DNA from: a bacterium
Lineage (GTDB): Bacteria; CLD3; SB21
Assembly (NCBI GenBank): GCA_013360215.1
Contig: JABWCP010000006.1
Location: forward strand, 1 to 64,000
Length of the DNA: 64,000 nt
Direction of reading: 5' to 3'
The translations under genes were made by a program, and so were the position numbers. Shown here piece after piece: positions 25,278 through 33,840 of the stretch; position 1 is the first letter of the stretch, and every line of letters starts with the position of its first letter. Under the pieces are notes generated by a model. It saw only the letters and a list, made by a program, of their open reading frames with translations, searched no databases and was not told the DNA's origin.

Positions 25278-28200
25278 ATGCATATTTTGTATTTGAAAAG
25301 TCTCCCGATCCGTTCGCGAGGCTTTTTTATTTTAGGGGTAGTATTTTTTTTCGCCTCACAAACCGCGCGGAGTATAGGCCAGTCCTATCTTCCGCGATGG
25401 CAACAAAAAATACATTATGTAATGGATGTTGATCTCGTCCCGGCGACCGGCATGCTTACCGGCCGACAAAAAATTATCTATACCAATAATTCGCCCGATA
25501 CACTGCACGCTTTGCATATGAATCTCTATGTTAATGCATTCCGCAAAAACAGCCGTATGCATCGTTACCACGAGGAGCGGGATAAATATTACGGCGGCAG
25601 TCTGATCTCGTATGTACCGGAGGCCTATCTGGGTTATAGCAAAGTACAAAATATTCGGGACGAACTTGGTCGCCTCTTATCACAACGTGAAGACGATACG
25701 TTACTGGAAATAACTTTAGCGGAGGCTATTCCACCGGGCGGTGTTTGTACGCTGACGCTGGATTTTGAGGTGAAAATTCCCGCACAAATTCGGCGCATGG
25801 GTCGTTTCAACCGGGAAGGCGTGAGCTTTTCCATAGCTCAGTGGTACCCCAAGTTGTGCGTTTATGATCATCGCGGATGGCATAAGAATTATTATCTTGC
25901 TCGTGAATTTTTTGGTGAATTTGCCACGTGGGACGTCAGCATCACCTTGCCCGCACACTACATCGTCGGCGCCAGCGGCCATCTGACCAATGCCGATAAC
26001 ATCTATGCTATGATGATGAGCGAACCCGAAAGCACTTCAATGGATCGCGTTTTACCGTCAAACGGCAACCAGGATTCCATACCGGAGGGGGTCGAGTCCT
26101 TGCAACGCAACCTCGCTGAAATTACGCGACAACAGTCGGTGACAGTGCCAAACCGCACATGGCGCTACCATGCAGAGGATATACATGACTTTGCTTTTGC
26201 TGCCGATCCCGACTATAAAGTGGAAATGTTTGATCATCGGGGCGTGCGTGTCAATTTATTGTGTCTGCCTGATGTCGAACAACGATGGGCTCCTATGAAG
26301 GAATGGGTAACGAAGATTATTGATTACATGGAAGCGCATGTTGGACGTTACCCGTATCCGGAGCTGACCGTTGCGCAGGCCGGCGACGGGGGGATGGAAT
26401 ATCCAAATATTGTTTTTATTACCGGACGCCGAGGAAATTTTAGCCTTGCCAGTGTCACGGCACACGAATTGATTCACAATTGGTTTTATGGTTTGCTGGC
26501 TAACGATGAGACACATGAGGCCTGGTTTGATGAGGGCATCACGTCTTATTATACGACGCGTCTTATGGAGCATTTATTTGGCCGGTATGCCAATAGGGAA
26601 TACGAAACCGAATTTCAAAAAAAATGGTTTCCTCGCGAGGATGCGCGCATCGCTACATTTACCGGTTGGGCGCATTGGGTAAAGCAGGGTTACGAGGAGC
26701 CCGTGTTGACGCATTCGGACTACTTCAAAAGCGATCCGTCGTACTCTATGGCAACGTATTACAAAGGTCAGATTTTTATGAATGCGCTCGAATATCGCTA
26801 CGGGCGTGAACGCCTTGACAGTCTCATGCGTGATTTTTTTGAAGTATACCAAAAGCATCATACGCTGACTGACGATTTTAAGCGTTTTCTCGAGTATAAA
26901 ACCGGTGAGAAATTAGATTCGTTATTTGATCAATGGCTCAATACAATAGAATATTGCGACTACGGCATAGCGCACATCACTAATTCAAAAAACGCTGCCG
27001 GTCAAAATCAGGTAAAAGTCAAATTAGTTCGTCGCGGCGCAATCACAATGCCTGTGGATTTGTATTTGAAACTGACCGACGGAAGCTGGACCGGCGTGCG
27101 CATTCCGGCGCGCCACGATGACCCGAATAAGCCGGGGTTGAAACGATGGACCGAATGGCCCGCATCCGATCCGACGTATACGTTGACGATGATAACTGAT
27201 TTGCCGGTGGACCGCGCTGAAATTGATACATCCGGACGGCTGCCGGATATCTTTCGGATGAACAATCGCAGTGGTTTCCTCCCGAAAACAGAGTGGCACT
27301 GGCAGCGTCCGCTGGGTATTTTACCGACGGCAGATACGTACGTGATCGAACATCGGCCGTCTTTGTGGTACAATCAGACGGATGCCGCCCGCATCGGTTG
27401 GAAAATGAGAGGCAAATGGGCCACCGATGAACACCAAATAAAAGCAGGGGTATACGCAGGCACCCGAAGCAGGACTATTGATTATGAAATAACATATAGT
27501 ACGCCGATGTATAGCATAGGCAGGCAAGTTTTTGTTGACATGGCTTCATACAAACTTGACGGCGTGTTTCAGAATGAATTATCGTTTCGTAAGAAGTGGT
27601 TCGGCGGTGCTTACGAACGTCCTCCGTATTATGACGTTTCATTAGGTCTTCGTACGTCGCGTCGTTTTAATTCGACGTATCTGAATCCGGGAGTATTTTG
27701 GGAAAAAGGGGACGTCCATGTTTTGACGGCGTCTTTACAATGGCAGCCACAAATCTTTGACAGTCCTCGTCTGAAAATGACCGTCGAAACTTCGACTTTC
27801 GCCTCGGATTATACATTTACCAAAGCCGATTTGACATATTACAAGCCTTGGGTACTAAAACGAAATGTGGCTACGCTGGAAAGTCGAATCTTTGCAGGAT
27901 TAGCTGACGGAAACGTGCCTTTGCAAGATCAGTTTTATCTGGCCGGCGCTTCGCCACGCCAAATGTTTGTTAATCCTTGGTACCGATCGGGAGGTACGCT
28001 GCCTGAAAAAGGCTGGCGTGATGCATCCGGTCAAAGGCATATCTATTACGACGGTCAAGGCAGTATGGCCGGATATGCGGATAGTAATGCGTTGGGTATG
28101 CATATTATTGCGATTAATCTGGATTTGAAACTGACTAACCCTCTAAAACCATTAATTAAAAAAGAAATTTTATTTATTACTCAATTTGAACCGATGCTGT

Positions 28201-28439
28201 TTTTTGACGCCGGCGGTGTATCCGGTAAAAGCGGAAAGCGGAGGCATTCTATACCCTCACTGGTTTTTGATGCAGGTTGTGGATTTCGGTATCTGCCCGC
28301 GTTTATTCCTTCGTGGATGGGTAATTATGCGATTAAAGCCGAATTTCCTCTATGGGTCAGCGATCCTTCGCTGGCCGGGCAGTCCGGCAAATCATGGGCT
28401 TTCCGTTGGTTGATAGGTTTCGAAAATGCGATTCGCTAA
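25278..28439 (+). CDS. M1-family metallopeptidase with a C-terminal Omp85-like barrel
   Basis: A 1053-residue secreted protein with an N-terminal signal sequence (GFFILGVVFFFAS). The beta-sandwich and thermolysin-like parts of an M1 aminopeptidase occupy about residues 40-560. HELIHNW at residue 396 and EAWFDEGITSYY supply the zinc ligands, with the GGMEYPN-type substrate motif seen as GGMEYPNIV. From about residue 690 to the end the chain has alternating beta-strand patterns and the Omp85 marks VPLQDQFYLAGASPRQMF, MLFFDAGGV and DAGCGFRYLP. This suggests an outer-membrane barrel carrying the peptidase. The last residue is Arg rather than Phe. It lies 8 bases after the STAS gene. Confidence 0.85.
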   Translation: MHILYLKSLPIRSRGFFILGVVFFFASQTARSIGQSYLPRWQQKIHYVMDVDLVPATGMLTGRQKIIYTNNSPDTLHALHMNLYVNAFRKNSRMHRYHEERDKYYGGSLISYVPEAYLGYSKVQNIRDELGRLLSQREDDTLLEITLAEAIPPGGVCTLTLDFEVKIPAQIRRMGRFNREGVSFSIAQWYPKLCVYDHRGWHKNYYLAREFFGEFATWDVSITLPAHYIVGASGHLTNADNIYAMMMSEPESTSMDRVLPSNGNQDSIPEGVESLQRNLAEITRQQSVTVPNRTWRYHAEDIHDFAFAADPDYKVEMFDHRGVRVNLLCLPDVEQRWAPMKEWVTKIIDYMEAHVGRYPYPELTVAQAGDGGMEYPNIVFITGRRGNFSLASVTAHELIHNWFYGLLANDETHEAWFDEGITSYYTTRLMEHLFGRYANREYETEFQKKWFPREDARIATFTGWAHWVKQGYEEPVLTHSDYFKSDPSYSMATYYKGQIFMNALEYRYGRERLDSLMRDFFEVYQKHHTLTDDFKRFLEYKTGEKLDSLFDQWLNTIEYCDYGIAHITNSKNAAGQNQVKVKLVRRGAITMPVDLYLKLTDGSWTGVRIPARHDDPNKPGLKRWTEWPASDPTYTLTMITDLPVDRAEIDTSGRLPDIFRMNNRSGFLPKTEWHWQRPLGILPTADTYVIEHRPSLWYNQTDAARIGWKMRGKWATDEHQIKAGVYAGTRSRTIDYEITYSTPMYSIGRQVFVDMASYKLDGVFQNELSFRKKWFGGAYERPPYYDVSLGLRTSRRFNSTYLNPGVFWEKGDVHVLTASLQWQPQIFDSPRLKMTVETSTFASDYTFTKADLTYYKPWVLKRNVATLESRIFAGLADGNVPLQDQFYLAGASPRQMFVNPWYRSGGTLPEKGWRDASGQRHIYYDGQGSMAGYADSNALGMHIIAINLDLKLTNPLKPLIKKEILFITQFEPMLFFDAGGVSGKSGKRRHSIPSLVFDAGCGFRYLPAFIPSWMGNYAIKAEFPLWVSDPSLAGQSGKSWAFRWLIGFENAIR

Positions 28440-28471
28440 AACGTCGCTTATTTAAAAAAGAGGGGATATGT

Positions 28472-28675
28472 ATGGCTCAACACGTAAAAACTCCGTTTAA
28501 AATACTTGTGATAAAGACACTGATGATCGTATGGCAAAAAAAAATTGCCATACGCTATTGGTGCAGAACTTGTAACAAAAAGCATGATGACATCATACGA
28601 TATGGCGAAAAATACCCTAAATTTTCATGTTCGGCCTGCGGTAGCAATAATATCATTGACCTAAAGTATGAATAA
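28472..28675 (+). CDS. Small zinc-ribbon protein
   Basis: A 67-residue basic protein. The N-terminal half is a hydrophobic/basic helix (KTPFKILVIKTLMIVWQKK). The C-terminal half has two Cys pairs, CRTCNKKH and CSACGSNN, spaced as a zinc ribbon. The start at 28472 follows GAGGGG. It lies 32 bases after the M1 gene. The function is unknown; RNA or protein binding is possible. No close family is recognised. Confidence 0.6.
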   Translation: MAQHVKTPFKILVIKTLMIVWQKKIAIRYWCRTCNKKHDDIIRYGEKYPKFSCSACGSNNIIDLKYE

Positions 28676-28694
28676 ACAAAAATTCTTATTTTAT

Positions 28695-28723
28695 TTGACA
28701 AAATCCGTTGAAATACGTACTAT
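28695..28723 (+). promoter_or_regulatory. Promoter of the lipoprotein-LysM pair
   Basis: A perfect -35 box TTGACA (28695-28700) is followed after exactly 17 bases by TACTAT (28718-28723). A start near 28730 would give a leader of about 60 bases before the coiled-coil lipoprotein gene. Confidence 0.6.
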
Positions 28724-28789
28724 ACCCATAGAGCCTTAAAATCTATATTATTTTAGTACTTATAAATCCTATACGAAGGAGAACTCACT

Positions 28790-29062
28790 ATGTTGAAATC
28801 GAAGGCGTTGTTGGTGGCCGGTCTTTTTGCGCTGCTGACTATGGCGAGCTGCAAAAGCTACGCGACGCGCGAAGAATTACAGCAGTTAGATGACAACAAA
28901 GCCAAGACCAAGTCCATGGAAAACAAAGTTGTCGAGCTGACGAATGAAAAGAAACGCGTCGAACAGGAAGTGCAAACCAAAAAACAAAAATTAGAACAGG
29001 CCAAAAAAGAAAAATCTGAAGTATTGAAGCGCCTGGAAGAAATTGAAAAGAATAATAAGTAA
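28790..29062 (+). CDS. Small coiled-coil lipoprotein
   Basis: A 90-residue protein with a lipoprotein signal peptide ending in the lipobox MASC (Cys at residue 21). Nearly everything after the lipobox is a charged coiled coil (KVVELTNEKKRVEQEVQTKK). It resembles in design, but not in evident homology, Lpp-like or Pal-associated envelope spacers. It has a consensus promoter and a strong AAGGAG ribosome binding site, so it may be abundant. The double-LysM gene follows 25 bases later, which suggests that both act at the peptidoglycan layer. Confidence 0.8.
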   Translation: MLKSKALLVAGLFALLTMASCKSYATREELQQLDDNKAKTKSMENKVVELTNEKKRVEQEVQTKKQKLEQAKKEKSEVLKRLEEIEKNNK

Positions 29063-29087
29063 CGAAGACCGAGGAGACCTTACCAAA

Positions 29088-29960
29088 ATGAAAATCAAAT
29101 CCTTATTGGCGCTCGGCCTTTCGATCCTGATCACAGGCGCAACCGTACAAGCGCAAGATGAAGTCAAGATGGAAAAAGCCGATTGGGCTGCTCAAGTTGC
29201 TGCGCAACAACAACAGCAAGCCGCTCAACAGCGCACGATTGACAGCTTGAATAAAGCTATCAACGGTGTCAAAGAAGAAGGCACCAAAGTAGACCAAGAG
29301 ACCGAGCAAGTTTGGCAGGAAATTTATGCTGCCCTTGGTACGGATAAAGCCGGTGTTGAAGCGTACAAAAAACAGATCGCTGATCTTGAAGCCAAAGTTG
29401 CTGACCAATCAAAGCTGAGCGACGAAGCGTTGAGCAAACCTGAAAAACAAAAAGAACTCGAAGCACTCAAGGCCGAGACCATGGCGCTTAAAAAAGACAA
29501 GCGCTATGCATTGACGGAAACATATAACAAAGTCAATGATCTCAATAGCCGTGTGGACCAGGTGATCAGCCGTGGAAAAAACTATACGCCGCCCAAACCG
29601 CGTCATGATAGCTATAGCGTTGTCATGGGTGATTATTTGTGGCGCATCTCCGGTAAAAAGGAAGTGTATTCCGATCCGTTCCAATGGGTAAAAATTTACT
29701 CTGCTAACCGCGAACAGATCAAAAACCCGGATTTGATCTATGCCAATCAGACGTTTATCATTCCGCGTTCCGAAGAAGCCAATGAATACTGGGTACAACG
29801 CGGTGATAATCTGAAGTCGATCGCTCAATCACGTCTCGGTAATCCGTCCGACTGGTGGAAGATCTATAACGCGAATAAAAACGTTATTGATAACATCAAT
29901 AAAGGCGCTGATACCAAAGTGATCTATCCGCACACGATCCTGATCATTCCTAAGAACTAA
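29088..29960 (+). CDS. Secreted coiled-coil protein with two LysM domains
   Basis: A 290-residue protein with a signal peptide (LLALGLSILITGATVQAQ). A Gln/Ala-rich coiled-coil region follows (to about residue 165). Two LysM peptidoglycan-binding repeats lie at the C-terminus: SYSVVMGDYLWRISGKKE ending in NQTFIIPR, and YWVQRGDNLKSIAQSRLG ending in HTILIIPKN. It probably holds the periplasmic side of the envelope to the cell wall. An in-frame start at 29043 lies inside the lipoprotein gene. The ATG at 29088, 12 bases after GAGGAG, is preferred. A terminator follows. Confidence 0.88.
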   Translation: MKIKSLLALGLSILITGATVQAQDEVKMEKADWAAQVAAQQQQQAAQQRTIDSLNKAINGVKEEGTKVDQETEQVWQEIYAALGTDKAGVEAYKKQIADLEAKVADQSKLSDEALSKPEKQKELEALKAETMALKKDKRYALTETYNKVNDLNSRVDQVISRGKNYTPPKPRHDSYSVVMGDYLWRISGKKEVYSDPFQWVKIYSANREQIKNPDLIYANQTFIIPRSEEANEYWVQRGDNLKSIAQSRLGNPSDWWKIYNANKNVIDNINKGADTKVIYPHTILIIPKN

Positions 29961-29996
29961 TGTCTGGCGAATGACACGCGTGTCAAAACTGTAAAC

Positions 29997-30032
29997 AAAA
30001 AGCTCCCGGATGAATGCATTCGGGAGCTTTTT
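29997..30032 (+). terminator. Intrinsic terminator after the LysM gene
   Basis: AAAAAGCTCCCG (29997-30008) pairs with CGGGAGCTTTTT (30021-30032) around a partly paired 12-base loop. The T run follows at once. It separates the LysM gene from phoH. Confidence 0.9.
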
Positions 30033-30050
30033 CTTTGTTAAGGAGTTATT

Positions 30051-31082
30051 TTGCCTCATACCGAAGAACGTAGTATCAAAATCAAAGGAATCAGTCCGCT
30101 GGTTCTTTTGGGGCCCAATGATATCAACCTGAAAATACTTGAGCGTGCTTATACTGCACGTATCGTAGTGCGCGGTGAAAATATAACACTCCGCGGCGAT
30201 GCGAGCGAAGTTCACCAGTTGGAAGAGATTTTTACGGAATTGATCTTTTTGGCCAATAAAAAATCGCGCCTCGATTCGGTGGATGTGGAAACGGTGATAC
30301 GTCTCGTAAAAACCGGCCGGGATGAGCATTCGAGCGAATCGGAGGGTGTTATCACGCATAAAAATCTAAATGCCGTCGTATTGTTTACTCATAAAGGTTT
30401 TATCGAGGCCAAGTCGGATATACAAAAATCGTATATCCGTGAAGCGCGGCAAAACGACATTATTTTTGCAATCGGGCCCGCCGGTACGGGCAAAACCTAT
30501 CTTGCTGTGGCGATTGCGGTAGCGGCATTAAAGAATAAAGAAGTGGACCGTATTGTGCTATCGCGTCCGGCCGTTGAAACGGGGGAAAGCCTCGGATTTT
30601 TGCCCGGTGATATGCATGAAAAAATAGATCCGTATTTACGGCCACTGTACGACGCGTTGCACGACATGATACCTTCGAACAAACTTCAAGATTATATGGC
30701 GCATCATGTCATCGAAATCGTACCGCTGGCCTATATGCGGGGACGCACACTCAGCAATGCCTTTGTGATTTTAGATGAAGCGCAGAATACCACGCCGACA
30801 CAAATGAAAATGTTTCTCACACGACTTGGCGCGAATGCCCGTGCCATTGTGACCGGCGACATCTCACAGAGCGATCTTCCGCGCGGTATGATGTCGGGAT
30901 TGCGCGAAGTGAAAGAAATTCTAACAGGTATCGAAGGTATTTCGTTCGTTTATTTTGACAAAAATGATGTCGTGCGTCACAAACTTGTACGTGATATAAT
31001 AAATGCGTATGATGCTTATGATGATGAACAGACCGGCGCGATACATCGAAAAAATTTATCCATCAAATCGAGTAACGAATAG
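30051..31082 (+). CDS. phoH: PhoH-family ATPase
   Basis: A 343-residue PhoH-like protein. An N-terminal KH-like region (residues 10-90) precedes the P-loop ATPase domain with Walker A GPAGTGKT (about residues 143-150), then SRPAVETGESLGFLPGD and the Walker B FVILDEAQNTTP, and TGDISQSDLP. The family is linked to RNA metabolism and ribosome assembly; in many genomes it lies beside ybeY, but no ybeY is seen here. The start is TTG at 30051, supported by AAGGAG 8 bases upstream. The gene starts just after the LysM terminator. Confidence 0.93.
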   Translation: MPHTEERSIKIKGISPLVLLGPNDINLKILERAYTARIVVRGENITLRGDASEVHQLEEIFTELIFLANKKSRLDSVDVETVIRLVKTGRDEHSSESEGVITHKNLNAVVLFTHKGFIEAKSDIQKSYIREARQNDIIFAIGPAGTGKTYLAVAIAVAALKNKEVDRIVLSRPAVETGESLGFLPGDMHEKIDPYLRPLYDALHDMIPSNKLQDYMAHHVIEIVPLAYMRGRTLSNAFVILDEAQNTTPTQMKMFLTRLGANARAIVTGDISQSDLPRGMMSGLREVKEILTGIEGISFVYFDKNDVVRHKLVRDIINAYDAYDDEQTGAIHRKNLSIKSSNE

Positions 31083-31157
31083 AGAACATCGATCGCTTGA
31101 AAAAGCGTATTAGTTTGTTAAATCAATATCTTATATAAAGCAATCAGGAGTGTATAT

Positions 31158-32333
31158 ATGAAAGAAGTAGTCATAGTCAGCGCGGTGCGTACCCCGATCG
31201 GTTCATTTCAAGGGGCGCTGAGTGAAATCGTCGCTACCAAATTAGGCGCGATAGCCGTAGCCGAGGCGGTTAAGCGTGCGGGTATCAAACCGACCGACGT
31301 GGATGAAGTCATCATGGGCAATGTACTCACCGCCGGTGAAGGACAGGCTCCGGCGCGTCAAGCCGCGCTGTTTGCCGGTCTGCCTGAAAGCGTAACGTGT
31401 ATGACGATCAACAAAGTGTGCGGTTCGGGTCTTAAGGCCGTGATGCTTGCCACACAAGCTATACAATGCGGCGATGCGGATGTCGTGGTGGCCGGTGGAA
31501 TGGAAAGCATGAGTAACATTCCGTACATATTGGAAAAAGCCCGCACAGGCTATCGTATGGGCCATGGCCAGCTCGTGGACGCCATGATCAAAGACGGTTT
31601 ATGGGACGTGTATAATAATTTTCATATGGGTAGTGCGGCCGAGTTATGTGCAAAAGAATGCAATATTCCGCGGGACGCACAGGATGCCTTTGCTAAAACA
31701 AGTTATGAACGCGCGCAGAAATCCATCAAAGAAGGTGTATTTAAAGATGAAATCGTAGGCGTCACCGTGACCTCCAAAAAAGGCGACGTTGTGATTGCCG
31801 ATGACGAAGAACCCGGAAAAGCAAATTTTGAAAAAATGCTGACACTCAAACCTGCATTTCAAAAAGACGGCACGATCACGGCAGCCAATGCCTCCAAGAT
31901 CAATGACGGTGCTGCGGCATTGGTCGTGATGTCCCGCGAAAAAGCGGATAAACTCGGACTCAAGCCGTTGGTACGTATCGTGGCGCAAGCTTCATCGGCC
32001 CGTAAACCCGAATGGTTTACGACCGCGCCGATCGATGCCATCGGTAAGGTTTTGCAAAAAGCCAATCAGAAAATCGAAGATATTGACCTCTTTGAGATCA
32101 ATGAAGCGTTTGCCGTAGTAAGTATGGCTGCTGCGAATCAACTAAATATTCCTTCGGAAAAACTCAATGTCCATGGCGGTGCCATTGCGCTTGGCCACCC
32201 CATTGGCGCCAGCGGTGCGCGTATCTTGACCACGCTAATCCACGCGATGCAGCGTCACAACAAGAAGCGCGGTATGGCGGCGATATGCATCGGCGGCGGC
32301 GAAGCCAGTGCATTGATCGTAGAGCGAATCTGA
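31158..32333 (+). CDS. Acetyl-CoA C-acetyltransferase (thiolase)
   Basis: A 391-residue thiolase. The nucleophilic Cys lies in [11 protein letters not shown] (about residue 88). The second and third motifs are NEAFAVVSM and [16 protein letters not shown], and [10 protein letters not shown] supplies the C-terminal Cys. This matches the biosynthetic AtoB/ThlA/PhaA type, which joins two acetyl-CoA or splits acetoacetyl-CoA. It stands between phoH and a reductase gene and is followed by a terminator, so it seems to be monocistronic. A second, longer thiolase is at 52805-54091. Confidence 0.94.
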   Translation: MKEVVIVSAVRTPIGSFQGALSEIVATKLGAIAVAEAVKRAGIKPTDVDEVIMGNVLTAGEGQAPARQAALFAGLPESVTCMTINKVCGSGLKAVMLATQAIQCGDADVVVAGGMESMSNIPYILEKARTGYRMGHGQLVDAMIKDGLWDVYNNFHMGSAAELCAKECNIPRDAQDAFAKTSYERAQKSIKEGVFKDEIVGVTVTSKKGDVVIADDEEPGKANFEKMLTLKPAFQKDGTITAANASKINDGAAALVVMSREKADKLGLKPLVRIVAQASSARKPEWFTTAPIDAIGKVLQKANQKIEDIDLFEINEAFAVVSMAAANQLNIPSEKLNVHGGAIALGHPIGASGARILTTLIHAMQRHNKKRGMAAICIGGGEASALIVERI

Positions 32334-32360
32334 TTTGAATAACCTTTGTTCTTTTATGCA

Positions 32361-32409
32361 AGACACAGAATAGCGGTATGACGAATCTCATACATTCTGT
32401 GTCTTTTTT
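32361..32409 (+). terminator. Intrinsic terminator after the thiolase gene
   Basis: AGACACAGAAT (32361-32371) pairs with ATTCTGTGTCT (32394-32404), followed by a run of six T. The loop is long (22 bases). Confidence 0.75.
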
Positions 32410-32454
32410 ATTTTTATATTGCGCCGCTGTTTTTATCAACTTACGAGGTATTTT

Positions 32455-33840
32455 ATGTCCATATTAGGTACTGCAGAAAATCCGCTTCGTGTGGCGGTTA
32501 TCGGTTCCGGTCCATCCGGTTTTTATGCGGCGGATCATCTTTTAAAACAAAAAGATGTAATCGTAAAAATTGACATGTACGACCGGCTTCCCACGCCTTA
32601 TGGGCTTGTTCGCGGTGGTGTGGCACCGGACCATCAAAAAATCAAATCGGTCACCAAAGTGTATGAGAAAACGGCGGCGCATCCGATGTTTTCTTTTTAT
32701 GGAAATGTGGAGCTGGGACGCGATATAACACGTCAGGAATTGAAGGCGCGTTATCATGCTTTGATTTATGCCGTAGGTGCACAAAGTGATCGCCGCATGG
32801 GCATTCCCGGGGAAGACTTGAACGGCAGTCATCCGGCTACGGACTTTGTAGCCTGGTATAATGGCCATCCGGATTATCGCGATCTGTCATTTGATCTTTC
32901 CCAAGAGCGCGTTGCTATTATCGGAAACGGAAATGTTGCGGTGGATGTGGCGCGTATTTTAGCCAGCAGTATTGAAGAGCTGAACAAAACCGATATCGCG
33001 GATCATGCACTAACCGCCTTGCAAAAAAGCAATGTAAAAGAAATATACATGATCGGTCGCCGCGGCCCGGCGCAAGCTGCATTTACAAATGCGGAGATCA
33101 AAGAGCTGGGGGAATTGGAAGAATGTGCGATCACTATTCCGGGTACGGAGAGTGCTCTGGACGAAGTATCCAAAAAAAACTTGGAGGCGCATCCGGATTC
33201 CGGTGTTTCCAAAAATCTTGAAATTATGAAGGATTATCTGGATAAAACGACCGACGGTAAAAGAAAAAAAATGGTGCTTCGATTTTTATGGTCACCTGTC
33301 GAACTTAAAGGGCGGGATGGTGTAGCGGACATCGTTTTACAAAAAAATATCTTAGTGCAAGATGCCGATGGCAACATCAAAGCCAAGGGAACGGAAGTTC
33401 AAGAAACGATTCCTGTCGGTTTGGTATTTCGTTCGATCGGTTATAAAGGCGTTGCGCTCAAAGATGTTCCTTTTGACGAAAAGAAAGGTATCATACCGAA
33501 TGCACATGGCCGGGTAACCGAATTAAATGGTACCGTCATTGTGGGTGAATACACGGCGGGATGGATCAAACGCGGCCCATCCGGAGTAATCGGTACTAAT
33601 AAACCGGACGCGCTGGAATCGGTGAATATGCTTTTGGAGGATGTGAAGTCCGGTCATATTCATCCCATTGATCAAACTGTATCTACCGCAGAATGGCTTC
33701 AATCGAAGGAAATTCGTTTTGTAACATTTGCCGATTGGTTAAAAATCGATAAAGCCGAAACAGAAAAAGGAATTGCTTCCGGAAGACCGCGCATCAAATT
33801 TACACGCATTGAAGATATGCTTCATATTGCCGGCGTATGA
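32455..33840 (+). CDS. FprA-type ferredoxin/adrenodoxin-NADP+ reductase
   Basis: A 461-residue FAD and NADP(H)-binding reductase. The FAD motif VAVIGSGPSGFYAADHLL lies at the N-terminus, the NADP motif IIGNGNVAVDVARIL near residue 155, and the C-terminal FAD contact as TAGWIKRGPSGVIGTNKPDA. This is the adrenodoxin-reductase/FprA family, which passes electrons between NADPH and a ferredoxin. The start was moved from 32419 to ATG 32455, which follows ACGAGG. Its stop overlaps the start of the solute-binding protein gene by four bases (ATGA). Ferredoxin partner is not encoded nearby. Confidence 0.92.
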   Translation: MSILGTAENPLRVAVIGSGPSGFYAADHLLKQKDVIVKIDMYDRLPTPYGLVRGGVAPDHQKIKSVTKVYEKTAAHPMFSFYGNVELGRDITRQELKARYHALIYAVGAQSDRRMGIPGEDLNGSHPATDFVAWYNGHPDYRDLSFDLSQERVAIIGNGNVAVDVARILASSIEELNKTDIADHALTALQKSNVKEIYMIGRRGPAQAAFTNAEIKELGELEECAITIPGTESALDEVSKKNLEAHPDSGVSKNLEIMKDYLDKTTDGKRKKMVLRFLWSPVELKGRDGVADIVLQKNILVQDADGNIKAKGTEVQETIPVGLVFRSIGYKGVALKDVPFDEKKGIIPNAHGRVTELNGTVIVGEYTAGWIKRGPSGVIGTNKPDALESVNMLLEDVKSGHIHPIDQTVSTAEWLQSKEIRFVTFADWLKIDKAETEKGIASGRPRIKFTRIEDMLHIAGV

